A DNA stretch of 17,150 bases from an uncultured Prevotella sp. (GCA_934202525.1 CAKPYB010000054.1:1-17150), one strand, 5' to 3'. Positions 8,901 to 16,993 are shown, counted from the stretch's first letter. Notes: generated by a model from the letters alone, not told the origin. Numbers and translations: made by a program.

Positions 8901-9079
8901 ACAACCACACCTTTTATGGTGGTACCATTCTGCTGAACAATTTGCACAGAAGGGTTTGACAAGGTCTCACTTGCTGCTAGAGTAGGTAATGCCCCCCCAC
9001 ATGCAAGGACCAAACACGCGATGGCTTTTACATAAGCTTGGCTATGTACAAAGCCTGAAATGTTTTGTGTCTGTCTCAT
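5903..9079 (-). CDS. SusC-like TonB-dependent outer-membrane transporter
   Basis: The 1058-residue SusC/RagA-family importer has an N-terminal signal region with a hydrophobic core at about 18-35. A carboxypeptidase-regulatory-like domain follows at about 52-125 (IKGVVVDEQGEPIIGASV, SYIGYKS). The TonB-box/linker region contains LDELVVVGYGTQKKATLTG (128-146). The plug domain at about 140-254 has IRGKGTLG, PLIVVDGV and the highly conserved SVLKDASAAIYGARAANGVI. The beta-barrel ends in GTNITF with the expected terminal Phe. It moves glycan fragments across the outer membrane using TonB energy. It is the first gene of a four-gene operon, and a strong operator/promoter region lies 48-137 bp upstream. 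The length and all landmarks are normal. Confidence 0.97.
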   Translation of the reverse strand: MRQTQNISGFVHSQAYVKAIACLVLACGGALPTLAASETLSNPSVQIVQQNGTTIKGVVVDEQGEPIIGASVVEQGSSNGTVTNLDGNYVLQLKKGGKVPVVISYIGYKSVTTAKGGKIILQSDNKLLDELVVVGYGTQKKATLTGSVSQISGDDLQKVAATNVANTLAGKTAGIIANNRSGEPGADEASILIRGKGTLGDTSPLIVVDGVAGRSFSRLNPEDIESISVLKDASAAIYGARAANGVILVTTKRGSSGRTRVQYNGSLTFTQPTRIPKMLNSYQYATYVNEYDADERHGQAGLTYSPEALEHYRTGDDPVNYPNTDWWGEVAKDWTTKTEHSLSISGGSDKVNYYLSTQYMNQNAIYKNSDHGYKQYQFASNLDAKLNKRVKLSLDLNFRQEERKRGIYSTPYLFSYLMSTFPGSAPYFPNGLPRTGYDGLTNNAAVMVSSAPGSNNSKNLIFNAKPKLHVDLDLITKGLYAEGYAGLDYTQQNGKQINQPYDLYEYDNAKQEYNNRRNDTSKISLNDWSSYYYTITLNGRLGYNRTFAEKHKVGAFVAYEQSKYKYHTMNAYRTNFLSNKLMDIFAGSDVPADKDNGGYSDLTTRMNYFGRINYSYMDKYLFEVTVRVDGSMNFAPGHRWGTFPSFSAGWVISDEPFFKPLKNVVEFLKIRGSWGQMGNDNISKYQYLSTYQFTQTGAYFGAGEKGSINKGFYLTRTANPLVTWETANTLNLGISSTFLNNKFSLDIDWFQSRRRDILIRRNASIPSYSGLVLPDENLGKVNNSGIELVATYRDRKGDFEWSVTGNFTYAENKVKYMDEAASTPDWQRTTNHPIDGLVLYHALGIYQTQEQVDNTPHLDNAKPGDLIYQDTNGDGKITWDDAVRINKSATPKILYGLTLNGSWKGIDLNVFFQGQAEAVQLVQPTMNMITDFYEGRWRADNTAEENMKARWPKAFIKQTYGDTWNGPASDWWLRNAAFLRLKSIELGYTIPKSITQKIGIEKFRVYINGNNLFTIDKMKVCDPEIGSSYNDDGYLINSNGILGYPLQRMVTIGTNITF

Positions 9080-9126
9080 TTCTATTGTTTGTTAGGTTGA
9101 TAATTGTTTTTTAAAAATTTCAATTG

Positions 9127-9134
9127 CAAAGTAA
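9127..9134 (-). promoter_or_regulatory. -7 element of the susC promoter
   Basis: On the minus strand the sequence reads GTTACTTTGCAA, a near match to the TAnnTTTG element, 47 bases before the susC-like ATG. No good -33 element lies at the right distance, as expected for an activator-dependent PUL promoter. The same GTTAYTTTGCAA sequence sits at the same distance from the same operator in front of the GH146 gene, which supports the call. Confidence 0.65.
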
Positions 9135-9162
9135 CATAATATTTATCATATCATGCCACAAA

Positions 9163-9217
9163 ATCGTCCAAAAGAGTGAAAATATCGTCTAATTTTGATA
9201 TTTTAGACGATATTTTC
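9163..9217. promoter_or_regulatory. susC operator: ATCGTC direct repeat plus inverted arm
   Basis: Half-site A ATCGTCC begins at 9163 and half-site B begins ATCGTC at 9184, exactly 21 bp (two helical turns) later. B extended (9179-9192) forms a perfect 14-bp inverted repeat with arm C (9203-9216), with a 10-bp spacer. Half-site A ends nearest the -7 element, with 27 bases between it and GTTACTTTG. The same layout recurs at 12246-12301. The hairpin could also contribute to ending the GH146 transcript, but its recurrence at a site with no gene end argues for an operator. Confidence 0.75.
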
Positions 9218-9267
9218 GTCTTTTAACCTATATTTCTATTCAGAAATTGCCTGTAACGGCTTATTAT

Positions 9268-12168
9268 TTATTGTTTCATCGCCTTCTTCAATTTTCCCAC
9301 AGCGGCATGAATCATGTCGTGGGTTCCACTTCCGTCGGTTACGTATTTCTGAACCATTCTGCCATAACTGATAGCTTCCTTGAGTTCCTCGCTGGTGTTG
9401 TCATCCGGCCAACCGACACGGCGAAGCAGACCGGAAAGTTCTCGGAGGTCTTCCATCTCGGCAAGGTTGCCAGGGCGCATCGTATTGATGGCACGGTTCA
9501 GAATGGCAGTAGTGCCTTCCAGTTCATCCTGGGTCACCTTCTTCTTGCCCTTTGCCACCAGCTCCTGTGCCTGAGCCATCACCTTCTGCATGCGCTCATA
9601 GCCGAACGGCGCCCATGGAGCATACTCCGGAACCTTCTGAGAGAGGGCATTCCACTTCTCCTGGTCAGCCTTGCGCTCTGCGGCAAGATTCAGGAGAGAA
9701 TTCAGTTCGGTGAAATCTATCTTCACCTTCTTGCTCTTCTTGCTCTTGGCATCGGTCAGGTTGATGCGGTAGTAGTGGGTGCTGTTGGCGTTGCGATAAT
9801 AGTCTGGCTGGAATTCCTTACCATCCAATTTCAGGGTAAGGAGATTGGCTCCTGCACCTGTAGTCACGCCGTTCGATTCGCCCACGGTAATCTTGCTCAA
9901 TCGGGAGTCGATGTTCAGCGTAGCCTGGTTCCAAGTCTGTGCGCCTGTACCTGCCATAGCTAATGGTCCGTACATCAGGGTTCCTACCCAGGATGTCTTC
10001 AGCGGAGTACCGTCCATACTTGCCACATCACTCGAAAGCTTGTCGGCACCATACTCGATATGCTTGCTGAATGGCATGTCGATTTCTACGACATCGCCCG
10101 CCTTCCAGTGCTTCTGCTCCAGTTCTACATAGGTGCTAGGCTGATAGCTCTTTGCCACTTCCTTGCCGTTCACCTTGATGGAGAAACCTTGCGTAGCCCA
10201 GTATGGTACACGGAGTTTCAGGGTGAAATCGCCCTCGCCTTCCGTTATCTTGATGGCTGAATGCTGTGCCGGCCACAGGCAATCCTGCTTGATGGTCACG
10301 CCCTTCTCCTTCCAGTGGAGAGTGGTTGGCATATAGAGACCTACCCAGAGGGTATGATCGTTGGCAAAATAAGCCGACTGCTGGTACTTGGTATGGTTTT
10401 CAGAACCTGTACCGCCACAGCAGGTGCTCTGAGGAGTCTCGTTGCCGAATGGCTTGGTGGCATTCAATCCTACTGCATACTGGTAGCAGGTCTGATACTG
10501 GTCCGGATTGAGCGAACCGATAATCTGATTGTACAGCGTGCGCTCGATATAATCGAGATACTGCGCATTATTTGGGTTATAACAGTTCAGATCCTTGCTC
10601 AGCTTGACGAGGTTATACGCACAGCAGGTTTCGTTGATATCCGGATAAGCCTGCGATTCGCCTTCCTGCAGTCCGTTGGTTGCCATACTCAGAATCTGTG
10701 TGTATGGCTGACGGAACATCTCTCCGTTTCCAACACCACCCATCGCATACATGTATCTGCCCTGCACCAGTCTCCAGAAGTTCTGTGCCAGATTGTAATA
10801 GTATGGCTTCTGATTGCTCTTATAACTGCGCAACGCTCCGATAATCATCGGAATATGCTGATTGGCATGGCGGGTACGGATGTCGTCGATGTTCTTGCTC
10901 AACGGATCGTAGAACTTAGGCGCATCGAAACAGTTGGCCGCCTCAAGGAGCTTCGCCTTCTCATCCGGATTGGAAACCATCTCAGAAAGACGGGAGAGCG
11001 ATTCGCTCATACCTCCCACCTCACCGGCGATATACATGTCCCACATCTCGTAACGGTTGCCTGGCTTGGCTCTGCGTTCATCCTGGGTGCCGTCCTGCTT
11101 CACGTAAGTGCGGTAGTGCATGCGGTTCCATACCCAGAGTCCCATATCCTTGGCAATGAGGAGAGCCTTGTCGCAGATTTCCTTATCATCAAAGTAGGTG
11201 GCGATGTCTATCAGACCGGCAAGCTGCTTATGTACACTATAATAAGGTGCCCAAACCCAATCGGAGTTGTTGTAGGCACGATACATCTCAATAAGAGCAC
11301 AATGCTGAGCCGGAATGGCATTGATATAGCCGTAACCATACAGTTCAGGGTGCTTCTTATATTCATCAAAAGCAGCCCAGGTACCCTTCATCTCTCTGAG
11401 TTCTGCCTCAGGAGCGAAATCACGAGCCTCCCAGTTGCGCTTCAGATCCTTATTATATACGAAGGTTTTCTCCTGACACTCTCGCAACTCATTCACCATA
11501 CGGGTGATGTTCTTGCGGAGGATTGCCTTCTGCTCAGGATTGGTTGCCACGGCGTATGCCTGTGCGATTGCCGACATATAGTGACCTGATCCATGCCCCT
11601 TGAGTTTGGTATCCGGCGAATCCCAGCCATCACTCTTGGTATAACCCTCGGTACTGAGTCCGTAGGTATCGCGATAGTTGTAGAGCTGCTGGGTAACATC
11701 CCAGGAACAGATCTCGCGGATAGCTTCGTCGCGGTTGTGGGTGAGTCGGTTGTCACCATCAATGCTCACATCAGCGAGCGAGAAGGTATGAGCCACTTCC
11801 TTTTCAGGAGTCTGATAACCTCCAGTCACCACCTTGATTTGTGCCTTGACAGGATAACCATTGTCGGTAGTCTCATCACCAATCACAAAACCACCAATCT
11901 CATATTGGCTTCCGGCAGGATGCTTCTGCACATCAGCCTCAGCCTGCTCATCAGCAAGCGGAGAATTAGCCCAGCGCACCTGGCGATACTCTGAATAACC
12001 ATCAGAATAGGTTACCCACACGAGATTAGGAAGTCGGGGAACTGTGCCCACAGGACAATCCACTGATATTACCTCCACCTTAGAGATGGTGCGATAAACC
12101 GTGGCTGCTGTTGTCATTCCCGGCAAACAAGCTACTCCTATTAATAATGTGAACTGCTTTGAATTCAT
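9268..12168 (-). CDS. GH146/GH127-type beta-L-arabinofuranosidase with N-terminal Ig-like domain
   Basis: The 966-residue protein has a signal peptide (about 1-22) and an Ig-like domain (about 26-115, with LVWVTYSDGYSEYRQVRW). A DUF1680-type alpha/alpha barrel then runs from about 128 to 610. The zinc-thiolate active site is intact: INETCC (511-516) supplies Glu513 and Cys515, and STCCGGTGSENH (581-592) supplies Cys583 and Cys584. Cys583 corresponds to the catalytic cysteine of the family. GWDSPDTKLKGHGSGHYMSA (181-200) is also characteristic. Beta-sandwich modules (about 610-820) and a helical tail (about 850-966) follow. The family releases beta-L-arabinofuranose, for example from Hyp-linked arabino-oligosaccharides or from arabinan and RG-II branches. 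GH146 rather than GH127 is favoured by the architecture but not proven. It is transcribed alone from its own operator and divergent to GH97; no clear terminator separates it from susC. Confidence 0.92.
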   Translation of the reverse strand: MNSKQFTLLIGVACLPGMTTAATVYRTISKVEVISVDCPVGTVPRLPNLVWVTYSDGYSEYRQVRWANSPLADEQAEADVQKHPAGSQYEIGGFVIGDETTDNGYPVKAQIKVVTGGYQTPEKEVAHTFSLADVSIDGDNRLTHNRDEAIREICSWDVTQQLYNYRDTYGLSTEGYTKSDGWDSPDTKLKGHGSGHYMSAIAQAYAVATNPEQKAILRKNITRMVNELRECQEKTFVYNKDLKRNWEARDFAPEAELREMKGTWAAFDEYKKHPELYGYGYINAIPAQHCALIEMYRAYNNSDWVWAPYYSVHKQLAGLIDIATYFDDKEICDKALLIAKDMGLWVWNRMHYRTYVKQDGTQDERRAKPGNRYEMWDMYIAGEVGGMSESLSRLSEMVSNPDEKAKLLEAANCFDAPKFYDPLSKNIDDIRTRHANQHIPMIIGALRSYKSNQKPYYYNLAQNFWRLVQGRYMYAMGGVGNGEMFRQPYTQILSMATNGLQEGESQAYPDINETCCAYNLVKLSKDLNCYNPNNAQYLDYIERTLYNQIIGSLNPDQYQTCYQYAVGLNATKPFGNETPQSTCCGGTGSENHTKYQQSAYFANDHTLWVGLYMPTTLHWKEKGVTIKQDCLWPAQHSAIKITEGEGDFTLKLRVPYWATQGFSIKVNGKEVAKSYQPSTYVELEQKHWKAGDVVEIDMPFSKHIEYGADKLSSDVASMDGTPLKTSWVGTLMYGPLAMAGTGAQTWNQATLNIDSRLSKITVGESNGVTTGAGANLLTLKLDGKEFQPDYYRNANSTHYYRINLTDAKSKKSKKVKIDFTELNSLLNLAAERKADQEKWNALSQKVPEYAPWAPFGYERMQKVMAQAQELVAKGKKKVTQDELEGTTAILNRAINTMRPGNLAEMEDLRELSGLLRRVGWPDDNTSEELKEAISYGRMVQKYVTDGSGTHDMIHAAVGKLKKAMKQ

Positions 12169-12209
12169 ATCTGCTAGGTTTAAAATTTATACGTTTTTGT
12201 TTCTGCTTG

Positions 12210-12217
12210 CAAAATAA
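12210..12217 (-). promoter_or_regulatory. -7 element of the GH146-type gene promoter
   Basis: The minus strand reads GTTATTTTGCAA, differing by one base from the susC element GTTACTTTGCAA. The leader to the ATG at 12168 is about 41 bases, similar to the susC leader. It lies 27 bases from half-site A of the adjacent operator, exactly as at susC. Confidence 0.65.
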
Positions 12218-12245
12218 CAGAAAAAAACAACGAAGTCCTAAAATT

Positions 12246-12301
12246 ATCGTACACAAAGATGCAACTATCGTCTAACAGGGGGCTTTTAATACGATATTTT
12301 C
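12246..12301. promoter_or_regulatory. divergent operator between GH146-type and GH97 genes
   Basis: Half-site A ATCGTAC starts at 12246, and half-site B TATCGTCTAA (12266-12275) places its ATCGTC at 12267, again 21 bp away. An inverted arm with ACGATATTTTC is at 12291-12301. B and the last 11 bases of the inverted arm are identical to those upstream of susC. The spacing from B to the arm is one base longer and the inner arm is imperfect. It can serve the leftward GH146 promoter with the same geometry as susC, and the rightward GH97 operon from the other side. Confidence 0.72.
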
Positions 12302-12344
12302 ATCATTTTGGACTTTCTTTGCATTACATAAACAATTCTATTCG

Positions 12345-12352
12345 TAAATTTG
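12345..12352 (+). promoter_or_regulatory. -7 element of the GH97-GH43-GH127 operon
   Basis: TAAATTTG matches TAnnTTTG exactly and would give a leader of about 85 bases. A TTTG at 12318-12321 is upstream at a slightly long spacing. An alternative element, TTTCTTTG at 12314-12321, would lie closer to the operator. The choice between them is not certain. Confidence 0.55.
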
Positions 12353-12445
12353 CAGCAGAAATAAAAACTTGTGGTAATCTGGGTATACAGGCATTACCAT
12401 CAAGCGAACAACAAAACGGACAAAACAACAATAAACCTAGAAGTT

Positions 12446-14431
12446 ATGGTTAAGAAACTCTTTTTCATCGCCACCTTATTATATATAGGGGCAACAGTAT
12501 CGGCAGAGAACTATCTGGTGAAATCACCAGATGGTAAAATCGTGGCAGAACTCAACACCAACAAGTATCTCTCTCTTCAATTTAAATACAACGGCTCCAT
12601 TCTTTTACAGGAGTCTTCAATAGGTGTAACGCTGAACGATGGAATGGACATGGGTAAGAACCCGAAGGTAGCAAGCCACAAGCTTAGCAACCATAAGGAG
12701 ACCATCCATGCCCCATTCTATCGTCAGCAAAACTTTGAAACAGGTTATCAGGAACTGAATCTGAAACTGAAGAACGGTTTCGGCATCATCCTGAGAGCTT
12801 ACGATGAGGGAGTGGCTTACCGATTCTACACCCAGCGAAAGGGCAAGACCATCATTCTGAATGAAACCGCCGCCTACAAGTTTGGCAAGGACAAAAAGGC
12901 ATGGTTGCCTTATACCACGACACCTGAAAAGCCTTTTGCCATGGCTTTCCAGAATATCTATCACGAAACACGGCTCGATACCGCTAAGCAGGATTTAGCT
13001 TTTTTGCCGGCTACCGTAGATTGCGGCAAGGCAAAGGTTACCATCCTAGAGAGCGACTTGGAGAAGTATCCGGGCATGTGGCTGAAGGCTAACAGCAGCG
13101 AACAGGATAAAGAGAAGGGAATCCTGAGAGCCGCCTTCGCTCCTTATCCTAAGGAGATGGCTTACTACCCTTGGCGACACATGAGCCACGTAAAGAGTAC
13201 CTGCGATTATATCGCTACCAGCATCGGCAAGCGCAATTATCCTTGGCGCATCTTCGCCATCACAGAGCACGATACACAGATGCCAACCAACAACCTGGTG
13301 TATGCACTCGCTGCTCCCAACAAGATAGGCGATACCTCCTGGATCAAACCGGGAAAGGTGGCTTGGGACTGGTGGAACGACTGGAATCTGAAAGGTGTGG
13401 ATTTCAAGGCAGGCATCAATTTTGAAACTTACAAGTATTATATAGATTTTGCTCATAATCACGGTTTGGAATACATCGTCCTTGACGAAGGATGGTACAA
13501 CTCGAAAGAGGGAAGCATTCTGAAACCGATAGACGATATCCAATTGCCTAAGCTCATTGAATATGGTAAGAGCAAGGGCGTGGACATCGTACTCTGGGCT
13601 GTGTTCAACGTGATGGACGAGAACCTGGAAACCATCTGCAAGACCTATGCCGATATGGGCATCAAGGGATTCAAGGTGGATTTCATGGACCGCGACGACC
13701 AGACAGCCATCGAAATGGTGGAACGTCTGGCTGCCTGCACCGCCAAGCATCATCTCATCCTCGACCTGCACGGTATCTACAAGCCACACGGCTTGAACCG
13801 CACCTACCCTAACATCCTCAACTACGAGAGTGTCTTCGGTATGGAAGAATGCCGCTGGACGGAGGCTAAGAATGACATGCCGCTCTACGATGTCACCTTC
13901 CCATACATCCGAATGATGGCAGGACAGGTGGATTTCACACCGGGAGCGATGAGAAACGGAACCCGCGATAACTGGAAGGCAATCTACACCAAACCGATTT
14001 CGATGGGTACCCGATGCCACCAGGCTGCCTGCTACATCGTACAGGACAGTCCGTTTACGATGCTCGCCGACACTCCTACCAACTATGAGGCGGATGAGCC
14101 ATACACCCGATATATCGCTTCGCTGCCAGTAGTCTTCGACAAGACCATCGTGCCACAGGGCGAAATCGGAAAGTATATCGTTACCGCCCGAAAGAAGGGC
14201 AACGACTGGTATGTAGGCGGTCAGAGCAACTGGGATGAGCGCACACTCACCCTGAAGTTCGATTTCCTCGCAGATGGCGATTACGAGGCAATCGTACTGA
14301 AAGACGGCATCAATGCCAACCACGATGCCGAGGATTACAAGATAGAGAAATCCGTCATCAATCAGAAATCGGAAATGAAGATTCATCTTGCTTCTGGCGG
14401 TGGATTCGTCATCAAGGTTATCAAGAAATAA
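12446..14431 (+). CDS. GH97 retaining alpha-galactosidase-type glycoside hydrolase
   Basis: The 661-residue enzyme begins at MVKKLFFIATLLYIGATVSA. I chose this start because it gives a clean signal peptide cut before ENYLV; an in-frame ATG at 12371 would add 25 polar residues ahead of it. An N-terminal beta-supersandwich (about 25-260) is followed by the catalytic barrel, with VAWDWWNDW near 305-313 and VLDEGWYNSKEG. FKVDFMDRDDQ carries the probable nucleophile Asp412. NYESVFGMEECRW carries the probable acid/base Glu467, close to Asp415 and Glu470 reported for BT1871. This places it in the retaining branch, unlike the inverting glucosidase SusB. Known retaining members are alpha-galactosidases or beta-L-arabinopyranosidases. 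It heads a plus-strand operon, 28 bp before GH43. Confidence 0.92.
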   Translation: MVKKLFFIATLLYIGATVSAENYLVKSPDGKIVAELNTNKYLSLQFKYNGSILLQESSIGVTLNDGMDMGKNPKVASHKLSNHKETIHAPFYRQQNFETGYQELNLKLKNGFGIILRAYDEGVAYRFYTQRKGKTIILNETAAYKFGKDKKAWLPYTTTPEKPFAMAFQNIYHETRLDTAKQDLAFLPATVDCGKAKVTILESDLEKYPGMWLKANSSEQDKEKGILRAAFAPYPKEMAYYPWRHMSHVKSTCDYIATSIGKRNYPWRIFAITEHDTQMPTNNLVYALAAPNKIGDTSWIKPGKVAWDWWNDWNLKGVDFKAGINFETYKYYIDFAHNHGLEYIVLDEGWYNSKEGSILKPIDDIQLPKLIEYGKSKGVDIVLWAVFNVMDENLETICKTYADMGIKGFKVDFMDRDDQTAIEMVERLAACTAKHHLILDLHGIYKPHGLNRTYPNILNYESVFGMEECRWTEAKNDMPLYDVTFPYIRMMAGQVDFTPGAMRNGTRDNWKAIYTKPISMGTRCHQAACYIVQDSPFTMLADTPTNYEADEPYTRYIASLPVVFDKTIVPQGEIGKYIVTARKKGNDWYVGGQSNWDERTLTLKFDFLADGDYEAIVLKDGINANHDAEDYKIEKSVINQKSEMKIHLASGGGFVIKVIKK

Positions 14432-14459
14432 AAAAGCATTTAGAAAAAAAGAAGTTCAT

Positions 14460-16904
14460 ATGGTTAGTAAAAATATAATTGTAACACTATTCGTAACAGC
14501 AGCTGCGGCAGCGCCTGAGACAGGTGCTGCCCAGAAAGCTGCTTACAACACTCCGGGAGCCGGCAACCCTATCCTGCCTGGCTATTTTGCCGACCCAACC
14601 ATCAAGAAGTTTGGTGACACCTATTATATATATGCTACTACCGATGGTAGCGGAGCCGGTTTCGGACCGGCACAGCTCTGGTGCAGCAAGGATTTCAAGA
14701 ACTGGACCCTGATGCCGATGAACTGGCCAGACAGCCACTGGATCTGGGCACCGGATGTGATGAAGAACGAAGCCGACGGCAAGTATTACTACCTCTACTG
14801 CCAGCCTTGCAAGCTCCATCTGGGTGTGGGCGATACACCTCGCGGTCCTTGGAAGAATGTGCTGGGCGAAAGCGAAGCCGTACTGGTGGAAGATAGATTC
14901 GTAAAGAATGCCATCACCCTCGATGGTCAGACCTTCCGAGATGATGATGGTTCGGTCTATATGTATTGGGGCACCTGGGGCATCTACAAAGGCTTCGGTT
15001 GCGGAGCAGGTAAGCTGAATCCTGATATGAAGTCATTCAGTGAAACCAAGCTCATCCCTAACACCGAGGTTACTCACTTCTTCGAGGCTCCTTTCGTCTT
15101 CAAGCGCAACGGCATCTACTACTTCCTCTACTCCTGCGAACATTGCGAAGATGCCAGTTACCGTGTGGATTACGCCACAGCCAAGAGTCCGCTCGGTCCT
15201 TATACCTACCACGGCACTATCCTCAAGACCAATGCCGATGGAACCGTTCATGGTCCGGGACACAACAGCGTGCTGCAGGAAGGCGACAACTACTACATCG
15301 TATATCATCGCCACGACAATCCGCATTCCAACCGTGGATTCCATCGTCAGGTGGCTATCGATAAACTCGAATTCAATGCAGACGGTACCATCAAGGAGGT
15401 CATTCCAACCCACGAAGGTCTCGATCTGAAACCGGAGATGAAGGTAGCAAAGAACCTCGCCTTCGGAGCCAAGGTTACCGCCTCTTCCTACTACGACAAC
15501 GATTTCCGTCCGGAATATGCAGTAGATGACAACAACGGAACACTCTGGCGCCCTCGCACCACCGGTCCGGCTTGGATCCAGATTGACCTGGGCAAGAAGC
15601 AGAGCATCAAGAGCATCTGGACTCAGTTTGAATACGGAACCCAGTTCTATCAGTATCTCATTGAGACATCGAATGACGGTAAGCACTGGCAGACCTTCTC
15701 CGACAAGCGACAGAACCGTCTGGCTGGTTCGCCGATGGTAGATTTCGGAAATGCCAAGGCACAGTACATCCGCCTCACCTATACTGGCGGACAGAAGAAT
15801 GGTTTCGGTGGCGCCATCTGGAACATCAAGGTTTACGGTTCCGTAGAAGATTCTGCCCCACAGCAGTGGCTCGGTCTGACAGCAGCCGATTTCGACGGCA
15901 CAACCTGGCATAACAACGAGGGAATGCTCGCCGGCAAGTTCTCACTCCTTCAGGGTACAGCACTCAGAGAGCGCATGGCTGCCAAAGATGCCATCACCCT
16001 GCAACCGGGTGCCCAGCTCGTGATGACTCATCCGCAGCTCGGCAAGGCACGCAAGCACACCCTCACCGCCCAGGCTTTCGACAACGGAAGCTGGCATCAG
16101 ATAGATGAAAACGATCCACGTCTGAATCTTTCTGAAGGAAAACTGGAAATCCGTGCAGGCGAAAAGCAATTTACCCTCACCAATCTCCGTTATTATAACT
16201 GGGAACAGGAGGCTGCAGAAAAGGCTTTCGATGCCCAGAGCAACATCGTGCGTGAGGCAATAGCCGATAAGAACAGTCAGGGACTGGTGGTAGATATCAG
16301 CGCTGATTACTACAACGAGGGCGATACCGTGCCTTACATCAAGAACGGCAGTCCGCTGGCTGTTCACCTCAAGGGTGAGTTCGAGACACAGCACGATACA
16401 GCAGCCATCATCAAGACCATAGAGGGCAAGAAGGCATTCACCTTTACCGGCAAGGAGAGTTACAGAAGCAACTTCATGCTCCCAGCCACCATCCGCGACA
16501 ACGCTCCATACACCATCGAGGCATGGATTCTGAATCCGGAGATTGCCGAGAATGAATGCGTAGCCGATTTCACTTCTTCGCACGATGAACTGGAGAAGCT
16601 GATGCTGGTAAACGGCACCGAACCACGCTGCGGTGTGATGAACCACTACGGATGGTACGAGGATGCCGGCTACAAGGAGATGAAGACCCTGGAAGGCAAG
16701 TGGCAGCACGTATATGTATGCTTCGACGGCAGAACCGAGAGCATCTACATCAACGACAAGCTCGTCAGCCAGAAAGATATCCAGCTTCTCGTCAAGCCAT
16801 CGCAGTTTATGCTTCTGGGCAAGAACGCCGAAAAGGCATGGCCTTTCTCAGGCTATCTGCACTCATTGAAACTCTGGGATGAATACATCCCGAAGAAGAA
16901 TTAA
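14460..16904 (+). CDS. GH43 glycosidase with CBM32-like and LamG-like modules
   Basis: The 814-residue protein is taken from the ATG at 14460, which gives the signal peptide MVSKNIIVTLFVTAAAAAPE; the longer in-frame start at 14388 lies inside GH97. The five-bladed GH43 domain spans about 33-320. The base is Asp45 in GYFADPT, the pKa-modulating residue Asp99 in IWAPDV, and the acid Glu209 in HFFEAPF. A discoidin/CBM32-like domain (about 331-461) starts NLAFGAKVTASSYYDNDF and ends WNIKVYG. An unassigned linker module (about 465-620) and a LamG/concanavalin-like domain (about 645-810, with YTIEAWILNPE) follow. The family is mainly alpha-L-arabinofuranosidases, with some beta-xylosidases and exo-beta-galactosidases. 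Arabinofuranosidase is favoured by the neighbours, but the subfamily is not determined. It is probably periplasmic. Confidence 0.9.
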   Translation: MVSKNIIVTLFVTAAAAAPETGAAQKAAYNTPGAGNPILPGYFADPTIKKFGDTYYIYATTDGSGAGFGPAQLWCSKDFKNWTLMPMNWPDSHWIWAPDVMKNEADGKYYYLYCQPCKLHLGVGDTPRGPWKNVLGESEAVLVEDRFVKNAITLDGQTFRDDDGSVYMYWGTWGIYKGFGCGAGKLNPDMKSFSETKLIPNTEVTHFFEAPFVFKRNGIYYFLYSCEHCEDASYRVDYATAKSPLGPYTYHGTILKTNADGTVHGPGHNSVLQEGDNYYIVYHRHDNPHSNRGFHRQVAIDKLEFNADGTIKEVIPTHEGLDLKPEMKVAKNLAFGAKVTASSYYDNDFRPEYAVDDNNGTLWRPRTTGPAWIQIDLGKKQSIKSIWTQFEYGTQFYQYLIETSNDGKHWQTFSDKRQNRLAGSPMVDFGNAKAQYIRLTYTGGQKNGFGGAIWNIKVYGSVEDSAPQQWLGLTAADFDGTTWHNNEGMLAGKFSLLQGTALRERMAAKDAITLQPGAQLVMTHPQLGKARKHTLTAQAFDNGSWHQIDENDPRLNLSEGKLEIRAGEKQFTLTNLRYYNWEQEAAEKAFDAQSNIVREAIADKNSQGLVVDISADYYNEGDTVPYIKNGSPLAVHLKGEFETQHDTAAIIKTIEGKKAFTFTGKESYRSNFMLPATIRDNAPYTIEAWILNPEIAENECVADFTSSHDELEKLMLVNGTEPRCGVMNHYGWYEDAGYKEMKTLEGKWQHVYVCFDGRTESIYINDKLVSQKDIQLLVKPSQFMLLGKNAEKAWPFSGYLHSLKLWDEYIPKKN

Positions 16905-16939
16905 GAATAAAAAAATAATAATCAAGAATACAGAATAGA

Positions 16940-16976
16940 GAACATTGAGCTTTACCAATCATAAAGTTCAATGTTC
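16940..16976 (+). promoter_or_regulatory. intercistronic hairpin between GH43 and the second beta-L-arabinofuranosidase-like gene
   Basis: GAACATTGAGCTTTA (16940-16954) pairs with TAAAGTTCAATGTTC (16962-16976), giving 15 bp with one G-U pair and a 7-base loop. It is followed by A-rich, not T-rich, sequence. It is therefore more likely an mRNA-processing or stability element inside the operon than a terminator. Confidence 0.6.
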
Positions 16977-16993
16977 AAAATTCAAAGTTCAAA
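16966..16993 (+). repeat. tandem heptamer repeat GTTCAAA x4
   Basis: Four consecutive 7-base units, GTTCAAT, GTTCAAA, ATTCAAA, GTTCAAA, end 9 bases before the next start codon. The first unit overlaps the right arm of the hairpin. Seven is not a multiple of three, but the array is outside the coding frame. Changes in copy number would alter leader length and hairpin spacing. Confidence 0.75.

Noticed and set aside
9179..9216. The 14-bp inverted repeat as terminator of the GH146-type gene
   Set aside because: It is A+T-rich with no good T run, and the same elements recur in a divergent promoter region where no gene ends; an operator is the better reading, though a minor terminating role is not excluded.
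10261..11589. Long open frame on the plus strand opposite the GH146-type gene
   Set aside because: It lies entirely antisense to a gene with intact active-site motifs, has no signal or domain I recognise, and has no promoter or leader of its own.
12371..12445. Upstream in-frame start for GH97
   Set aside because: It would place 25 polar residues before a clear signal peptide; the ATG at 12446 gives a standard secreted protein.
13046..14386. Long open frame on the minus strand opposite GH97
   Set aside because: It mirrors the codon usage of GH97, gives a low-complexity Val/His-rich product and has no independent support.
14388..14459. Upstream in-frame start for GH43 overlapping GH97
   Set aside because: The extension has no signal-like character and would bury the signal peptide that begins at 14460.
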